64,000 bases of DNA from Swaminathania salitolerans. Lineage in GTDB: Bacteria; Pseudomonadota; Alphaproteobacteria; Acetobacterales; Acetobacteraceae. Positions within the stretch are counted from its first letter, which is position 1. The number at the start of each line of letters is the position of its first letter. A program made the position numbers and the translations under genes. This document shows, one piece after another, positions 42,018 through 51,473 of this stretch. The stretch lies in the NCBI RefSeq assembly GCF_025994315.1, contig NZ_BAQE01000007.1; one strand, 5' to 3'. The notes under the pieces were generated by a model. It was not told where the DNA came from, did not search any database, and saw only the letters and a program-made list of their open reading frames with translations.

Positions 42018-44963
42018 ATGAGCAAGCGTATGCTGATCGACACCACCCACGCGGAAGAAACCCGCGTTGTGGTCATGGATGGTGATCGTCTCGAAGATTA
42101 TGATATCGAAACATCGTCCAAGAAGCAGATCAAGGGCAATATCTATCTCGCCAAGGTAATCCGGGTCGAACCGAGCCTTCAGGCCGCTTTCGTCGATTAC
42201 GGCGGCAACCGCCACGGTTTCCTCGCCTTCAGCGAGATCCACCCCGATTATTTCCAGATCCCCGTTGCCGACCGCGAGAAGCTGCTCGCGCTCCAGGAAG
42301 AGGATGTCCGCACGGATGAACGCGCGGACGAGGAGAACGAAGCTCTCTCGCCCGAAGACAACGATTCCGGCGAGACCGCCGAAGCCGATCATCGTGAAGC
42401 CGATCATCGTCCGGAGACGGTCGGCGGCGAGCACGATACGGGCGATGAAGGTGCCGCCGCGCGCCGTACCGCGCGCTTCCTGCGCAACTACAAGATCCAG
42501 GAAGTCATCCGCCGCCGGCAGATCCTGCTCGTGCAGGTGGTCAAGGAGGAGCGCGGCAACAAGGGCGCTGCCCTGACCACCTATATCTCGCTCGCCGGGC
42601 GCTATTGCGTGCTGATGCCCAACGCCCTGCGTGGCGGTGGCGTCTCGCGCAAGATCACCTCCGACAGCGATCGCAAGCGGCTCCGTGACATTGTCGGCGA
42701 GCTGGATCTGCCACGCGGCATGGCCATGATCGTGCGTACCGCCGGCGCCCAGCGCCCCGGTCCGGAAATCACGCGCGATTGCGAATATCTGCTCCAGCTC
42801 TGGGACGATATCCGCAGCCACACGCTGTCTTCCGTCGCGCCCACGCTGATCTACGAGGAAGCCAACCTGATCAAGCGCGCGATCCGCGACCTGTTCAGCA
42901 AGGATATCGAGGAAGTCATCATCGATGGCGAGCCCGCGTGGAAGAACGCACGCGAATTCATGCGGCTTCTGATGCCGCATAATGCCAACAAGGTGAAACT
43001 CTGGCGCGACCAGAGCCAGAGCCTCTTCGGGCGTTACCATGTCGAGGGCCATCTGGACGCGATCTTCTCGCCCACGGCCCAGCTGAAATCCGGCGGCTAT
43101 CTCGTGATCAACCAGACCGAGGCCCTGGTCTCGATCGACGTGAACTCGGGCCGTTCGACCGGCCAGCGCAATATCGAGGACACGGCGGTCCGCACCAATC
43201 TGGAAGCGGCCGAGGAAGTGGCCCGCCAGCTGCGTCTGCGCGATCTCGCGGGGCTCGTCGTGATCGATTTCATCGACATGGAAAGCCGCAAGCACAACCA
43301 CATGGTCGAGAAGCGTCTCAAGGATGCGCTGCGCTCCGACCGTGCGCGTATCCAGATCGGACAGATCTCGCATTTCGGCCTGCTGGAAATGTCGCGCCAG
43401 CGCCTGCGCCCCTCGATTTCCGAGGCGGTTCTGGTTCCCTGCCCCCATTGCCAGGGCACGGGCCATGTCCGCGGGACCGAGAGCGCGGCTTTGCATGTGC
43501 TGCGCGCGCTGGAGGAAGAGGGTCTCAAGCAGAAGGCTGCCGAGATCAGCGTTCATATCACCTCGGGAATTGCGCTCTATATCCTCAACAACAAGCGCGA
43601 CTGGCTCAGTGAGATCGAGCTGCGTCACCGTATGCGCGTGTCGTTCCAGCCCGATGACAGCCTCACCCCCGCCGATCTGAAGATCGAGCGTCTCCGTCCC
43701 CAGACCCCGGCCGAAATCCACCCGGTCGCGGCGCCGGACATGCCCGAGGCCATCGAACAGGAGGACGCTGCCCCCGTCTCCGACGACGCCGTTGCAGAGG
43801 AAAGCCGCGAGGACGGCACCCGGGAAGAAAGCCGCGACGAGGGCGGGCGCCGCCGTCGTCGCCGCCGTCGTCGCGGCGGCCGGCGTGGCGACGAGTCCCG
43901 TGAGACCGAGATGCGCGAGCATCGCGAGGAAACGGACGAGGCTCCGGCGGGAGAAGACGCGCCCGCGAACGAGGCCGCACGAGGCGGCAGGAAGCGGGAC
44001 GATGCCTCGGAGGACCGTGCGACCGCGAGCGCCTCATCCATCCGGCCACATGGCGGATCGGACGAGAACGAAGCGGATGGAAACGAGGCTCTGATCGTAC
44101 CGGGACGCCGTCGTATGCGGACCCGCCGTGTCTCGCGCGAGGAGCGGAACGAGAGCACCGAAGGCGCACGCGCTGCTGAAGACCGTCGCAGCACCGGCGA
44201 ACAGAAGGGCAAGCGCTGGCAGGGTCCGACGCCGGCCAATCCGTTCGGCGGCGCTTCGTTCGACATTTTCGATATGATCGAACAGGCAGAGTCCCGTCTC
44301 GGATCGCCTTCCGCGCTCAATACGGAGCCCGCCCCGACCCGTTCGGAGGTCGTGCCTGCCGAGACGGCGCAGATTGCGGAACATGACGCAACGACGCAGG
44401 AGCCGACCGGCTCCCTGCCGGAAACGTCCCGCAACGGCGCCGAAACCCGTGAGCGCAAGGGACGCGCCCGCCCGCGTCGTCGCCCTGCGGCGGCGGAGCG
44501 GAACGAGCCGACCCCGGACGAGGTGACAGCAGCGGATGCGGTCCCTGTAGCGGAGCCGGTTTCCGTGGCCGAGCCGGTCGCAAAATCCGAAGCATCTGGC
44601 GAAACGGATTCGGACAAGGCGGCACCGCGTCGTCGCGGGCGCCCGCGCAAGACTGCGGCGGCAGCCGTGATCGGCGAGACCGCGTCGGTTCCGGGTCCGG
44701 CCGAACCCGCAGCCGCATCCGCACCGGACGCGGCGCCGGAGGAGGCACCACCGGAAAGCGCTCCCAAGCCACGTCGCGGCCGCCCCGCGAAGAAGGCCGA
44801 AGCTGCGGCGGAAAAGCCGGCCAAGGCACCGGCCAAACCACCGGCCAAGCCGCGCACACGACGTGCCAAGGCGACGACCGAAGAGGCAACGCCTGTCGTG
44901 CAGCCCATCAATGTCGATGAGGTCGCACCTGCCAGGCCGCGCACCGGCTGGTGGAAGCGCTGA
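42018..44963 (+). CDS. rne: Ribonuclease E
   Basis: Endoribonuclease of 981 residues that initiates mRNA decay and rRNA/tRNA processing and forms the degradosome. The S1 domain near the N-terminus is split by an acidic insert (about residues 95-150, rich in Glu and Asp and with a repeated EADHR), as in other Alphaproteobacteria. The DNase-I-like part has Asp373 in SIDVNSGRSTGQ and Asp in VVIDFIDM; the zinc link is CPHC near residue 474. From about 560 the C-terminal half is disordered, with Arg-rich RNA-binding blocks (RRRRRRRRGGRRGD), AT-hook-like RRRGRPRK and RRGRPAKK. It ends in RTGWWKR; a C-terminal GWW motif binds PNPase in Caulobacter RNase E. Confidence 0.95.
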   Translation: MSKRMLIDTTHAEETRVVVMDGDRLEDYDIETSSKKQIKGNIYLAKVIRVEPSLQAAFVDYGGNRHGFLAFSEIHPDYFQIPVADREKLLALQEEDVRTDERADEENEALSPEDNDSGETAEADHREADHRPETVGGEHDTGDEGAAARRTARFLRNYKIQEVIRRRQILLVQVVKEERGNKGAALTTYISLAGRYCVLMPNALRGGGVSRKITSDSDRKRLRDIVGELDLPRGMAMIVRTAGAQRPGPEITRDCEYLLQLWDDIRSHTLSSVAPTLIYEEANLIKRAIRDLFSKDIEEVIIDGEPAWKNAREFMRLLMPHNANKVKLWRDQSQSLFGRYHVEGHLDAIFSPTAQLKSGGYLVINQTEALVSIDVNSGRSTGQRNIEDTAVRTNLEAAEEVARQLRLRDLAGLVVIDFIDMESRKHNHMVEKRLKDALRSDRARIQIGQISHFGLLEMSRQRLRPSISEAVLVPCPHCQGTGHVRGTESAALHVLRALEEEGLKQKAAEISVHITSGIALYILNNKRDWLSEIELRHRMRVSFQPDDSLTPADLKIERLRPQTPAEIHPVAAPDMPEAIEQEDAAPVSDDAVAEESREDGTREESRDEGGRRRRRRRRRGGRRGDESRETEMREHREETDEAPAGEDAPANEAARGGRKRDDASEDRATASASSIRPHGGSDENEADGNEALIVPGRRRMRTRRVSREERNESTEGARAAEDRRSTGEQKGKRWQGPTPANPFGGASFDIFDMIEQAESRLGSPSALNTEPAPTRSEVVPAETAQIAEHDATTQEPTGSLPETSRNGAETRERKGRARPRRRPAAAERNEPTPDEVTAADAVPVAEPVSVAEPVAKSEASGETDSDKAAPRRRGRPRKTAAAAVIGETASVPGPAEPAAASAPDAAPEEAPPESAPKPRRGRPAKKAEAAAEKPAKAPAKPPAKPRTRRAKATTEEATPVVQPINVDEVAPARPRTGWWKR

Positions 44964-44989
44964 TCCTCGCCGGCATGTCAGAGCAGGAG

Positions 44990-45020
44990 AAACGGGGCGG
45001 TTCACACCGCCCCGTTTCTT
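44990..45020 (+). terminator. Intrinsic terminator of rne
   Basis: AAACGGGGCGG, loop TTCACA, CCGCCCCGTTT then CTT: an eleven-pair stem 26 bases after the rne stop. Its A/T ends allow use in the opposite direction too, for the gene coming from 46 kb. Confidence 0.88.
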
Positions 45021-45144
45021 CGTTCCAGGCCCGGATCGGCGAGATACGCATTCCGGACGAGCCGGAGCCTTCTCTCCCCGAGAGCCACGGCGGGCTGCGT
45101 GTCGATCCTCGATGCCTCGTCAGCGCACTCCCCATCGCAAGCCG

Positions 45145-46188
45145 TCACCCGGCACGTTCTGCCGCTGAGCCCTGGATCCGGCTTCCGGTTCGCTCACATG
45201 CGCTTTCCACGTCGGATACCCCCTCATCCCCGCGCTCCGCCTCCAGCCAGCCAGCCTCACGCAACCGGGCGACCTGCGCGCGAGCGACCGGCACGGTCAG
45301 GCCGTTACGCAGATGCAGCCGCAGGGAACGCGGGGTACCGTCCCAACGGGACACCGCACGGCGCGCGACCCACCAGCTTCGATGCACCTGCAAACCATCG
45401 CAGCCCGATTGCCGGGCCAACGCATCGCGAAAGACGCCGTGAACCAGACGGGACCCCGCTATCAGATGGCAGCGAATGTAATGATCCTCCATCTGCAAGG
45501 CGTCGATACGCTCCGGAGGAGGATAGGCGGCTCCGGGATGCGCCGCCGCATAACCCACTCCCGCAGACCGGCTGGCTTCCGGGGTGGCTTCCGGGGTAGC
45601 CTCCGGGAGAGTGCTCGGATCGGATCGCACGATCCGGCGCACCGGAAGGCGCGGGTCCGTTCCGTGACCGATACGGTCGGATCCGGGATTCGTGTCCTTT
45701 CGCCCCGATTGCTGCCGGAGCATCACCACCAGCACGCATGGCAGGGCGATCGCCAGTACCTGTGCATACCAGGTCCACCATCCCGGTAGATGCAAGGCGA
45801 TCCGGGGCCAGATCGACAGGGCCAGCCCTCGCGTGATCAGGGTCTGGAACAGACTGAGAAACGCGGTCCCTGCCACGACTCCGGACCAGTAAGGCAGTCC
45901 CGTTCGACCGCTATACACTCTGCGCAGCAGCAGGAGCGGGCCTGCATAAAGCCCCAGCCCCACCATGATCGAGGCGACCCAGTAGGCCACCCGCTCGAGA
46001 GTGCCGGGATTCTGATAGCTGCCATAGGGACCCAGTATCCCCAGAAACAGACCGCCCCCTGTCGACAGAAGCAGACCGCGCAGAAACATGTCGGAGCGTA
46101 GCACGAATCCGTCACGCGCCGAGATCCTGCCTGCCCGGTCAGGATATTCCGGGTCGCTCCCGATACCCGACGGCTCCATGTCCTTCAT
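45145..46188 (-). CDS. Membrane-anchored LytTR-family transcriptional regulator
   Basis: A 347-residue regulator. Residues about 28-165 contain four transmembrane segments (for example LLLSTGGGLFLGILGPYGSY, VAYWVASIMVGLGLYAGPLL, GVVAGTAFLSLFQTLI and WWTWYAQVLAIALPCVLVVML). After a linker with PEATPEATPEAS repeats, the last 100 residues form a LytTR DNA-binding domain: IDALQMEDHYIRCHLIAGSR, then DGLQVHRSWWVARRAV and a basic end. The membrane placement suggests direct sensing at the membrane without a separate kinase. The start at 46188 has GAGG upstream; ATG 46179 is possible. It is divergent from a secreted hydrolase gene, 182 bases away, a possible target. Confidence 0.85.
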   Translation of the reverse strand: MKDMEPSGIGSDPEYPDRAGRISARDGFVLRSDMFLRGLLLSTGGGLFLGILGPYGSYQNPGTLERVAYWVASIMVGLGLYAGPLLLLRRVYSGRTGLPYWSGVVAGTAFLSLFQTLITRGLALSIWPRIALHLPGWWTWYAQVLAIALPCVLVVMLRQQSGRKDTNPGSDRIGHGTDPRLPVRRIVRSDPSTLPEATPEATPEASRSAGVGYAAAHPGAAYPPPERIDALQMEDHYIRCHLIAGSRLVHGVFRDALARQSGCDGLQVHRSWWVARRAVSRWDGTPRSLRLHLRNGLTVPVARAQVARLREAGWLEAERGDEGVSDVESACERTGSRIQGSAAERAG

Positions 46189-46370
46189 CTCATCGTGCCT
46201 CACCCGTTTCGCCCCCCATAAGGGCCGCCTGCTCTCAGGATGACGTGCCCGACCCGGATTGCAAACCCTGCCCGTCGGGTCATTCGCCCAGTCGCCCATT
46301 CACGAAAACGCGCTGGTGCGCGGCAAAAATCGGGGATTTCTGGCCCTGTTTTCACAGGAGCCTTTCTTTC

Positions 46371-47390
46371 ATGCCCGCATGGTGTCGCCTTCCCCTCACC
46401 TCCCTGATTCTCGCCTGCTGTTTCGGCCCTGCAATGGCCCGTACGCCCGATCCGGGAGATCCGGCGCGCCCGTCGGTGGGATGCCAGCATCTCGTCACCC
46501 CTGAGGGGCTGGAGCTGGGGATATGGTATCCGAGCACCGGCAAGCCGGACCTTCAGGCACTCGGCCCCTATGCAGAGAAATGCGTGGTGGATGGCCCCAT
46601 ACGCCAGGAGAACCACGCTCTTATCGTGATCTCGCATGGTACCGGCGGCTCCTGGACGAGCCATCTCGACAGCGCGGCTTTCCTGGCACAGGCGGGCTAT
46701 ATCGTCATGGCCCTGACCGAGCCGGGCGATAACTGGCGCGACACGACACATGCGACCGATCTGGCAGGCCGGACACGGGCCATGAGTGCCGCCCTGACCT
46801 ATATGCTCACCGCCTGGCCATCCCACCGGCATATCGACCGCCATAGCATCGGGGCATACGGCTTTTCCGCAGGGGGACTGACCGTCCTGCTCGCAGCCGG
46901 GGCAATGCCCGATCTGACGCGCACGGGACCCTGGTGCGCCCGGTACCCCGCCAGCTTCACCTGCGCCCTGATCGCCGGGCGCAGAAATCCGGCGGGCCTC
47001 CGCATCTCCTCCCTGAGAGACCGTCGGTTCAGGGCGATAGCGATCGCGGCGCCCGCTCTGGGTTTCACCATGACACGCGACTCTCTCGCCCCGGTCACCC
47101 TGCCGGTGCAGCTCTGGCAGGCACTGGACGACGCCATTCTGCCATCACCCGGCTCCGTCGAACCCGTACGCGATCATCTGCCTTTGCCTTCCGAGTTTCA
47201 CGCGGTCGAAAAGGCCGGTCATTTCGACTTTCTCGCACCCTGCCGCCCTGGCTACGACGCGATGGCACTCTGCCGGAGTGCCCCCGGTTTCGACCGGATC
47301 GCCTTTCACGACAGGTTCAATCGCGCGCTCATGCGCTTCTACGATCGTACAGTGCTCGGAGAAGACGCGTCCGCCCGACCGCATCGCTGA
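46371..47390 (+). CDS. Secreted alpha/beta hydrolase (dienelactone-hydrolase-like)
   Basis: A 339-residue exported protein. Start ATG 46371 has AGGAG ten bases upstream; the signal peptide is MPAWCRLPLTSLILACCFGP with likely cleavage after AMA. The fold motifs are IVISHGTGGSWTSH (oxyanion region), the nucleophile elbow YGFSAGGLTV, and the final His in EKAGHFDFLAP. The N-terminal GLELGIWYPSTGKP matches predicted dienelactone hydrolase-like proteins that act as esterases of unknown substrate. Several cysteines suggest disulfides in the periplasm. It may be controlled by the divergent LytTR protein; this is inferred from position only. Confidence 0.78.
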   Translation: MPAWCRLPLTSLILACCFGPAMARTPDPGDPARPSVGCQHLVTPEGLELGIWYPSTGKPDLQALGPYAEKCVVDGPIRQENHALIVISHGTGGSWTSHLDSAAFLAQAGYIVMALTEPGDNWRDTTHATDLAGRTRAMSAALTYMLTAWPSHRHIDRHSIGAYGFSAGGLTVLLAAGAMPDLTRTGPWCARYPASFTCALIAGRRNPAGLRISSLRDRRFRAIAIAAPALGFTMTRDSLAPVTLPVQLWQALDDAILPSPGSVEPVRDHLPLPSEFHAVEKAGHFDFLAPCRPGYDAMALCRSAPGFDRIAFHDRFNRALMRFYDRTVLGEDASARPHR

Positions 47391-47549
47391 TGCGCGGGGC
47401 GAAACGCTCCCTTCGCTTCTCTCCCGGAACAGGCCCGAAACATCCAGGGGCCGCCCGGGTGCATCCGACCGCATTTGCAATCCGGCTGCCGGGCCGAGGC
47501 ACCGATCGGGGCGTGGCAGGCAGCAGGTCGCCGGACGGGACCGGTAATT

Positions 47550-47927
47550 TCAGCGGCAGACGCCCGGCGCACCTGTCGCGGTGATATATGTGCCGGTCAG
47601 CGGGTTGAAACAGGCATTTCTGGAGCAGGCGCTGCCGGATGCAACGGCATCGTCGAAGACCTGAGCGCCGATACGATTCGTCTCGTGCTGCACGGCTCCG
47701 CAAAGCGGCGTATCGAGCGGTGCGGAAGGATCGTTCGTCAACTGGGCCTCGTTCGCGGGAGGCGGCGTCTCACCCGTCATGCCGGGTGGGAAGTTCTGCG
47801 GCGGAATACGTGCCGACTGCTGGGCGCCGCCTGCGGGAGCATTGCCAGCGGGCGTCTGGGCACAGCCTGCGAGCGCAGCCAGAACGACGACAATGCCGCC
47901 CCAACGGCGCCCTGCGATGTTGGTCAT
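47550..47927 (-). CDS. Small lipoprotein of unknown function
   Basis: A 125-residue predicted lipoprotein with the lipobox LAGC at Cys22 after a short basic start (MTNIAGRRWGG). The mature part is Pro/Ala/Gln-rich, then a C-terminal region with four cysteines in CGAVQHE, ACSRNACFNP and the last GVCR that could make two disulfides. I do not recognise a family. Its ATG overlaps the xseA stop by four bases, so it is translated with xseA, although its function need not be related. Confidence 0.7.
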   Translation of the reverse strand: MTNIAGRRWGGIVVVLAALAGCAQTPAGNAPAGGAQQSARIPPQNFPPGMTGETPPPANEAQLTNDPSAPLDTPLCGAVQHETNRIGAQVFDDAVASGSACSRNACFNPLTGTYITATGAPGVCR

Positions 47928-49375
47928 AATCCGAGATCCCCCTGTTCTTCCTTGTCCGAGCCCAGAGGATCGAGCCGTCCGGAACGTGTGCCATCGGCGA
48001 AACGCAGGGAAATCGTTCCACCGCGCGGACGTCCGGAAGCCGTCGTCACGGGTCTTCCGCGACCATCCTGCACCAGTGCATAGCCCCGCGCCAAGACAGC
48101 CTCGGGAGAAACCGCTTCCAGACGGCCCGCAATACCGGTCAGTCGCGCCCGGTCGAGCCCGATCCGGGCCGTCAGGGTCTCGGTGCCGAGACGCGCATGG
48201 ACGAATCCCGCCCGCTCCTGCTGCATTCTGTGCCGCATGCCGCCGGTCAGGGCCGCGCCCGCCAGTTGCAGGCGCGACCGTTTCTGCCCCAGAAAATACG
48301 CAACCGAGGGCATCCGTCCCTCGACGGCCATCAATCTCTGCCGTGCATGCGAGGCGACCATCGGGAGCGCGAGTTCCAGCCGGTCACCCCGCTCATCGAG
48401 ACGAAACCGTGCAGTCTCGAGCAGGGCGGGCAGATCCGGCAGCCGGGCGCTCACCTGATCCAGACCGGCTCTGGCCCTTTGCAGCTGGCTCGAAAGAGCG
48501 CCGGCCAGGCGGGCGGCGCGATGGGCGAGATCTGCCACCATCTCGGAGCGCAACGGCACGGCGAGTTCGGCGGCTGCGGTCGGTGTGGGCGCGCGCCGGT
48601 CGGAAACGAAATCGATCAGCGTCGTATCCGTCTCGTGACCGACCGCCGAAATCAGCGGGATGGGACAGGCTGCGACTGCGCGGAGAACCTGCTCTTCATT
48701 GAAGGCCATCAGATCCTCGAGCGAACCGCCACCCCGTGCGACGATCAGCAGATCGGGTCTCAGCGCCTCCGGAAAGCCGGGAGCCGAAAACCCCGTGATG
48801 GCCGCTGCGATCTGGGACGCGGCCCCCTCCCCCTGAACCGCGACGGGCCAGACCAGCACCGGACGCGGAAAACGCCGGGAGAGGGTCGTGACGATATCGT
48901 GCAGGACAGCGCCACGGCTCGATGTCACGAGACCGATGCAACGGGGGAGAAACGGCAACGCCTTCTTGCGTTCGGCGTCGAACAATCCCTCGGCCAGAAG
49001 CTTCTGGCGCAAGCGCTCGATCCTCGCGAGGAGAGCCCCCTCCCCGGCGAAGCTCATGCGCTCGATCACAAGCTGGTAGCTGGACCGGTCGCCATAGGCC
49101 GAGACACGTCCCGTCGCGATAACCTCGACCCCGTTTTCGGGAACCATGCCCAGACGCGACACGGCACCGCGCCATATGACACCGGCAATCTTCCCACCCG
49201 TATCCTTGAGGGAGAGATAGACATGACCGGACGGATAGCGCTTGAGTTCGGTGATTTCGCCGCGCACCCGCACCCGCCCGAAGCGGCCCTCGAGCGTACG
49301 TTTGATGGCGCCTGAAATCTCGCTGACCGAATATTCGGGAAGATTCCCGCCCGGGGTCTCGTCGTTTTCGCTCAT
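47924..49375 (-). CDS. xseA: Exodeoxyribonuclease VII large subunit
   Basis: Large subunit of the single-strand exonuclease VII, 483 residues. It has the N-terminal OB fold (VRVRGEITELKRYPSGHVYL, KDTGGKIAGVIWRG), then the catalytic domain with VTSSRGAVLHDIVTTLSRRF, ARGGGSLEDLMAFNEEQVLR and SAVGHETDTTLIDFVSDRRA, which hold conserved catalytic residues; the rest is a coiled-coil region that binds many XseB subunits. xseB is not in this window. It is divergent from purD with 58 bases between. Confidence 0.95.
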   Translation of the reverse strand: MSENDETPGGNLPEYSVSEISGAIKRTLEGRFGRVRVRGEITELKRYPSGHVYLSLKDTGGKIAGVIWRGAVSRLGMVPENGVEVIATGRVSAYGDRSSYQLVIERMSFAGEGALLARIERLRQKLLAEGLFDAERKKALPFLPRCIGLVTSSRGAVLHDIVTTLSRRFPRPVLVWPVAVQGEGAASQIAAAITGFSAPGFPEALRPDLLIVARGGGSLEDLMAFNEEQVLRAVAACPIPLISAVGHETDTTLIDFVSDRRAPTPTAAAELAVPLRSEMVADLAHRAARLAGALSSQLQRARAGLDQVSARLPDLPALLETARFRLDERGDRLELALPMVASHARQRLMAVEGRMPSVAYFLGQKRSRLQLAGAALTGGMRHRMQQERAGFVHARLGTETLTARIGLDRARLTGIAGRLEAVSPEAVLARGYALVQDGRGRPVTTASGRPRGGTISLRFADGTRSGRLDPLGSDKEEQGDLGL

Positions 49376-49433
49376 TCGCCCAGTCTATGCTACGGAACGC
49401 GGGCTACGACCAGTCAGAACAGGAAGAATGACG

Positions 49434-50690
49434 ATGCGGGTGTTACTTGTCGGATCCGGTGGACGCGAACATGCTCTTGCAGCCTGTCTGTCCCGCTCCC
49501 CCGAGCTCGAGACCCTGTTCATCGCCCCGGGCAATCCCGGCATGGCTCCCCTCGGTACTCTGGTGCCCATCGACGCAGGCGACGTGACCGCACTCGTGGC
49601 CTTTGCGAAGGAGCAGGGGATCGATCTCGTGGTGCCGGGACCCGAAGCCCCTCTCGTGGCCGGGCTTGCGGATCTCTGCGCCGGGGCTGGCATTGCCTGT
49701 GCGGGTCCGAGCCAGGCGGCCAGCGCTCTCGAGGGAAGCAAGAGCTTCACCAAGGACGTCGCCGATGCGGCCTGCATCCCGACGGCACGCTGGGAGCGTT
49801 TCGAGAATGCCGATGAGGCGCTCGCTTTCGTGAGGCGACGCGGCGCACCCATCGTGATCAAGGCTGACGGACTTGCTGCGGGCAAAGGCGTGATCGTCGC
49901 CCAGACGCTCGAGGAAGCGGAGCGCGCCATCGTCGATATCCTGACCGACCGGAGCTTCGGCGAGGCTGGCGCGAGTATCGTGATCGAGGAATGTCTGGTC
50001 GGTCAGGAGGTTTCGCTCTTCGCCTTCTGCTCCGACGGCGAGGCCGTGCTGATCGGCGCGGCGAGAGATCACAAGAGAATCGGCGAAGGCGATACAGGCC
50101 CCAATACCGGCGGCATGGGCGCCATCTCTCCCCCGCCTGCCTTCGACCGCGCGGCACAGGAAAAGGCCCTGGATCTCATGGTCCGCCCCATGCTGGCTGA
50201 AATGGTCAGGCGTGGGACCCCTTTCCGGGGGATCATCTTCGCCGGATTGATGCTGACGGAAACCGGGCCGAAACTGATCGAATACAATGTCCGCTTCGGC
50301 GATCCGGAAGCGCAGGCATTGCTGATCAGACTTCAGTCCGATCTCCTGCCGGTGCTCAAGGCACTGGCCGAAGGCCGTCTGGAGGATGCCGCGATCCGCT
50401 TCTCGGACGATGCCTCCGTGTCCGTTGTGCTTGCCGCCCGCGGATATCCGGGCACACCGAGCCGGGGTGGGGTCATCAAGGGACTAGACCGGGCCGAAGC
50501 GATACCCGGGGTTTCCGTATTTCATGCCGGTACCGCAGTCGAGAACGATCGCCTGGTGGCCGCAGGGGGACGCGTGCTGACCGTTTGCGCTACAGGAGCC
50601 GACCCGGAGGAAGCACGGCGCCGCGCCTATGAGGGCGTATCGGCCATCGAATGGGCGGACGGGGTCTATCGTCGCGATATCGGCCTCTGA
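49434..50690 (+). CDS. purD: Phosphoribosylamine-glycine ligase
   Basis: ATP-grasp enzyme of purine synthesis that joins 5-phosphoribosylamine and glycine, 418 residues. The start MRVLLVGSGGREHALAACLS is diagnostic, followed by PGPEAPLVAGLAD, the ATP-grasp KADGLAAGKGVIVAQT, PNTGGMGAISPPPAF and EYNVRFGDPEAQALL. ATG 49434 has AGGAAG seven bases upstream; an ATG six bases earlier is too close to it. Coupling with the divergent xseA is common in Alphaproteobacteria in my recollection. Confidence 0.96.
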   Translation: MRVLLVGSGGREHALAACLSRSPELETLFIAPGNPGMAPLGTLVPIDAGDVTALVAFAKEQGIDLVVPGPEAPLVAGLADLCAGAGIACAGPSQAASALEGSKSFTKDVADAACIPTARWERFENADEALAFVRRRGAPIVIKADGLAAGKGVIVAQTLEEAERAIVDILTDRSFGEAGASIVIEECLVGQEVSLFAFCSDGEAVLIGAARDHKRIGEGDTGPNTGGMGAISPPPAFDRAAQEKALDLMVRPMLAEMVRRGTPFRGIIFAGLMLTETGPKLIEYNVRFGDPEAQALLIRLQSDLLPVLKALAEGRLEDAAIRFSDDASVSVVLAARGYPGTPSRGGVIKGLDRAEAIPGVSVFHAGTAVENDRLVAAGGRVLTVCATGADPEEARRRAYEGVSAIEWADGVYRRDIGL

Positions 50691-50755
50691 TCCGCATCCC
50701 AGGGGATCCCCCATCCGGCATGAACCCGGCCAGACTGCATGCCAGATGGGATTTC

Positions 50756-51232
50756 TCAGGCGAATTCGGTCATTTCGACAGGCGTTTCGGTCTGGAAAGC
50801 CGACGGGTCCAGACGATTTTCCGTCTTGCGTGACGCCGTTTCATCGATCCGTCCTCCCGGTGCCAGAATTTCGCGTGGTGCGTGATCGGCGAGGATCCGC
50901 AGGATCCTGCGGCGAAGGCCGCCCTCCGGGTCGTCGCGACCGGCCCGGATCGTGACCACGGCGCTGTCGTTCCGCAAGCGACACTGCTCGAACATCATCG
51001 CCTGTCTCGTCTTGACGTCCTCGGGCGGCGGATGGTCGTTGATCAGCCATGTCCAGGCACCCATCGGCCGATGATAGGCATTGTCCTCACGAATGGCCGC
51101 GACCGGATCGGCACCGAGCGGCAGGCAATATTGCTGAATGAGACCGGATGGGACATCGCAGACCAGAAGGTCATCGACTGCGGTCTGGGCATGAGAGACG
51201 GTGTCGAACACCGCGATAATCATATCCTGCAT
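50756..51232 (-). CDS. Small stress-protein-like product (YflT-like N-terminus)
   Basis: A 158-residue soluble protein. The first half, MIIAVFDTVSHAQTAVDDLL followed by GLIQQYCL, resembles the general-stress YflT domain (an alpha/beta fold that begins by naming a change in a variable and then takes up helices), and the second half is charged with RAGRDDPEGGLRRRILRIL. The N-terminus is clear, but the family call is tentative. Start ATG 51232 has GGAG nine bases upstream; ATGs at 51247 and 51238 are less well placed. An inverted repeat at 51252-51270 lies just upstream. It converges on purD. Confidence 0.6.
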   Translation of the reverse strand: MQDMIIAVFDTVSHAQTAVDDLLVCDVPSGLIQQYCLPLGADPVAAIREDNAYHRPMGAWTWLINDHPPPEDVKTRQAMMFEQCRLRNDSAVVTIRAGRDDPEGGLRRRILRILADHAPREILAPGGRIDETASRKTENRLDPSAFQTETPVEMTEFA

Positions 51233-51251
51233 TTTCATGCACTCCATGAAC

Positions 51252-51270
51252 GTCGTCGAAGACCGACGAC
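51252..51270 (-). promoter_or_regulatory. Inverted repeat upstream of the stress-like gene
   Basis: GTCGTCG, five bases, CGACGAC: a perfect seven-base inverted repeat that ends 20 bases before the ATG at 51232. It could be an operator or a 5' hairpin that hides the ribosome site. The sequence further upstream (to about 51350) is AT-rich, as expected for a promoter. Confidence 0.5.
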
Positions 51271-51420
51271 CTACAGATCATAACATCCTATCCGTTATCT
51301 ATCTCTTGTTTCACGTTATATTGATGATGGAAACACCATTCCGGTTTCTGTCGTCATGCGTCCATCAGTATGCCGGGGGCTTGCTCCGCGCTGCTTTGCG
51401 AAGGCCGAGACCAGGATCCG

Positions 51421-51454
51421 CCCCCGGGTCCGGCATGGAGGCCGGACCCGGGGG
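51421..51454 (-). other. Perfect 14-base-pair hairpin downstream of the peptide-binding protein gene
   Basis: CCCCCGGGTCCGGC and GCCGGACCCGGGGG flank a six-base loop. It lies 20 bases after the end of the ABC substrate-binding gene. It lacks a T tract in either direction, so it may protect the mRNA end or act with Rho. Confidence 0.65.
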
Positions 51455-51473
51455 GCCGGGAGGCGCGTTTCGC

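Noticed and set aside
41718..43922. 734-codon minus-strand open frame opposite rne
   Set aside because: Antisense shadow of the catalytic half of RNase E; composition follows the sense codons.
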